Made by a program: the position numbers and the translations under genes. From Siphlonurus alternatus (Eukaryota > Arthropoda > Insecta > Ephemeroptera > Siphlonuridae), in assembly GCA_949825025.1 (NCBI GenBank), contig OX463778.1, forward strand, positions 46,524,829-46,588,828: 64,000 nucleotides of DNA, in the 5' to 3' direction. Below the pieces are notes generated by a model that was not told where the DNA came from, ran no database searches, and saw only the letters and a program-made list of their open reading frames with translations. Shown in pieces: positions 63,101 through 64,000 of the stretch. Numbering within the stretch: position 1 is the stretch's first letter; each line of letters begins with the position of its first letter.

Positions 63101-64000
63101 TTAATTTAAATATTTTATTTCTAATGATGAAATGATATTTTCATTTTCCCAGAAAACTATCATTTCTGTCTGATTAATCTCAATGTTGATAAATTTTAAA
63201 GATTTAAAATATTTATTTAAAAAAATATATTAAAAAATATGTATAATAAACATTATTGTTAAAATATTACCCTAAAGGAAAAAATAAATAACTAATATGT
63301 ATATTAGCACCATACCAGCCTGCAGCCCCTAAACTATAATTCACCATGAAGCTATAAATAATATACATGTATGAAAATACTCTCTAGAATTTATGAATTA
63401 AAATGCTTGCTTTTATTTTATGTATAAAAAATTGAATTCTAAATTCATAAAATGGATTTTTTTTTTCTGTAAAAAAAAACAAAAAACAAAAAAAACATTC
63501 AATTAAAAATTTCTATTCATAAATCAAATGTATTAATGAGACAACTAAAGTCACTGCATGAAGAAATTAGTCCTCATCAGTTCCTCACCCATCAGCACAG
63601 GTTGCTCTGCACTCTCCGCTCTGTAGCTGCAGTCCCTCTTGGCACTCTGTGCAGTTGGTTCTTGAGGCACATCCTTTGCAGGTATGTGGGCAGGTGACAC
63701 AGCGTCCGTGCTCCATGTAGGTACCCTGGGTGCACAGACCCACACAGCGCTGTTCCGCCAGCAGCAGGGGTGAGGGGCAAGTCAAGCAGGAGGACTCGCC
63801 TGGGCCGTCACAGCTTTCGCACGTCGCGTGGCATGTGCGGCACTGACCACCGGACCAGAACTCAGCTGTAACAACAGCAGGAAGAGTCAGCATTACTTAA
63901 AGTCACAAGGGATTTTTTTTACAGGTATGGTGATAGCAATGATTGATCTTCATAATCTTTTTTAACTGCGGTACTCACACAAGCGACATTGGTTGCTGTG
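60120..64000 (-). CDS. Furin-like Cys-rich type I membrane protein, C-terminal part (PCSK5/Fur2-like), partial
   Basis: Visible exons are 64000-63979 (continuing off the window), 63865-63589, 62467-62268, 62131-61847, 61476-61280 and 60278-60120. All phases agree, giving 379 aa to the TAG. The ectodomain repeats the furin-type pattern C-x2-C-x3-C-x2-C-x-G (CRTCHATCESCDGPGESSC, CKACHSSCKGCSGPGRFAC). A membrane segment (TVTILAVGGCVTVVLLFGLI) follows, then a cytosolic tail with YQKL (Yxx-phi) and SDAEEENELF (acidic cluster with a CK2-type Ser). This layout matches membrane-bound proprotein convertases such as insect Fur2 and PCSK5B, which cleave precursors at basic sites in the secretory pathway. 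The catalytic domain would lie beyond 64000, so another furin-repeat protein is possible. Confidence 0.8.
62660..63067. mobile_element. Palindromic MITE flanked by TTAA in intron of the furin-like gene
   Basis: GGTAATTGAGTGCGG at the left and CCGCACTCAACTACC at the right are inverted copies, followed inward by long paired arms (GTATCTTCACAATGTTAAT and complement, CTAGCGGACAGATTAAGTTT and complement). TTAA lies on both sides (62656-62659 and 63068-63071), suggesting a TTAA-target element. 408 bp, non-coding. Confidence 0.75.

Overview
This is a eukaryotic nuclear window. It is AT-rich, with genes split by GT-AG introns, long (GA)n, (TA)n and (TAAA)n tracts, and many short palindromic DNA transposons. 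The proteins are animal-type (ribonucleotide reductase R2, an alpha-arrestin, UTP11, a furin-type membrane protein). A 5S-rRNA-derived SINE carries a central domain resembling one I recall from insect and other arthropod SINEs, so I favour an invertebrate and probably an arthropod. The species cannot be named from the sequence.

Layout. 1-31.4 kb: no gene I can defend, apart from one orphan candidate exon near 12.8 kb. It holds microsatellites, MITEs, tRNA-type SINE remnants and scattered GC-richer islands, and the CRE octamer TGACGTCA recurs six times outside transposons between 8.5 and 23.4 kb. 31.5-34.5 kb, minus strand: a two-exon gene for an acidic, disordered protein with an Arg/Ser-Pro tail (607 aa, unrecognised) and a short 5'-UTR intron. 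35-41 kb: repeats, including a 1.64-kb foldback element with arms of about 750 bp and a 5S-derived SINE.

41.9-47.8 kb, plus strand: an alpha-arrestin (ARRDC-like) gene with one apparent GC-AG intron. 48.5-49.3 kb, minus strand: an intronless UTP11 CDS, tail to tail with the arrestin gene, their poly(A) signals about 32 bp apart. 49.5-51.1 kb: a 1.54-kb hAT-type element with a perfect 8-bp target duplication. 52.2-56.6 kb, plus strand: a complete six-exon RRM2 gene with KEN box, all iron ligands, the radical Tyr, and an E2F-like site plus two CCAAT boxes upstream. 60.1-64.0 kb, minus strand: the 3' half of a gene for a Cys-rich type I membrane protein with furin-like repeats, most like Fur2/PCSK5B. 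Its tail carries a YQKL motif and an acidic cluster. It converges on RRM2 and continues off the right edge.

RRM2 supplies dNTPs in S phase, UTP11 serves the SSU processome, the arrestin is a predicted trafficking adaptor, and the furin-like protein probably cycles through the TGN. I see no operon-like logic. The most notable features are the transposon layer (palindromic families, foldback, hAT elements with exact target duplications, 5S SINE) and the cell-cycle-type promoter sites.
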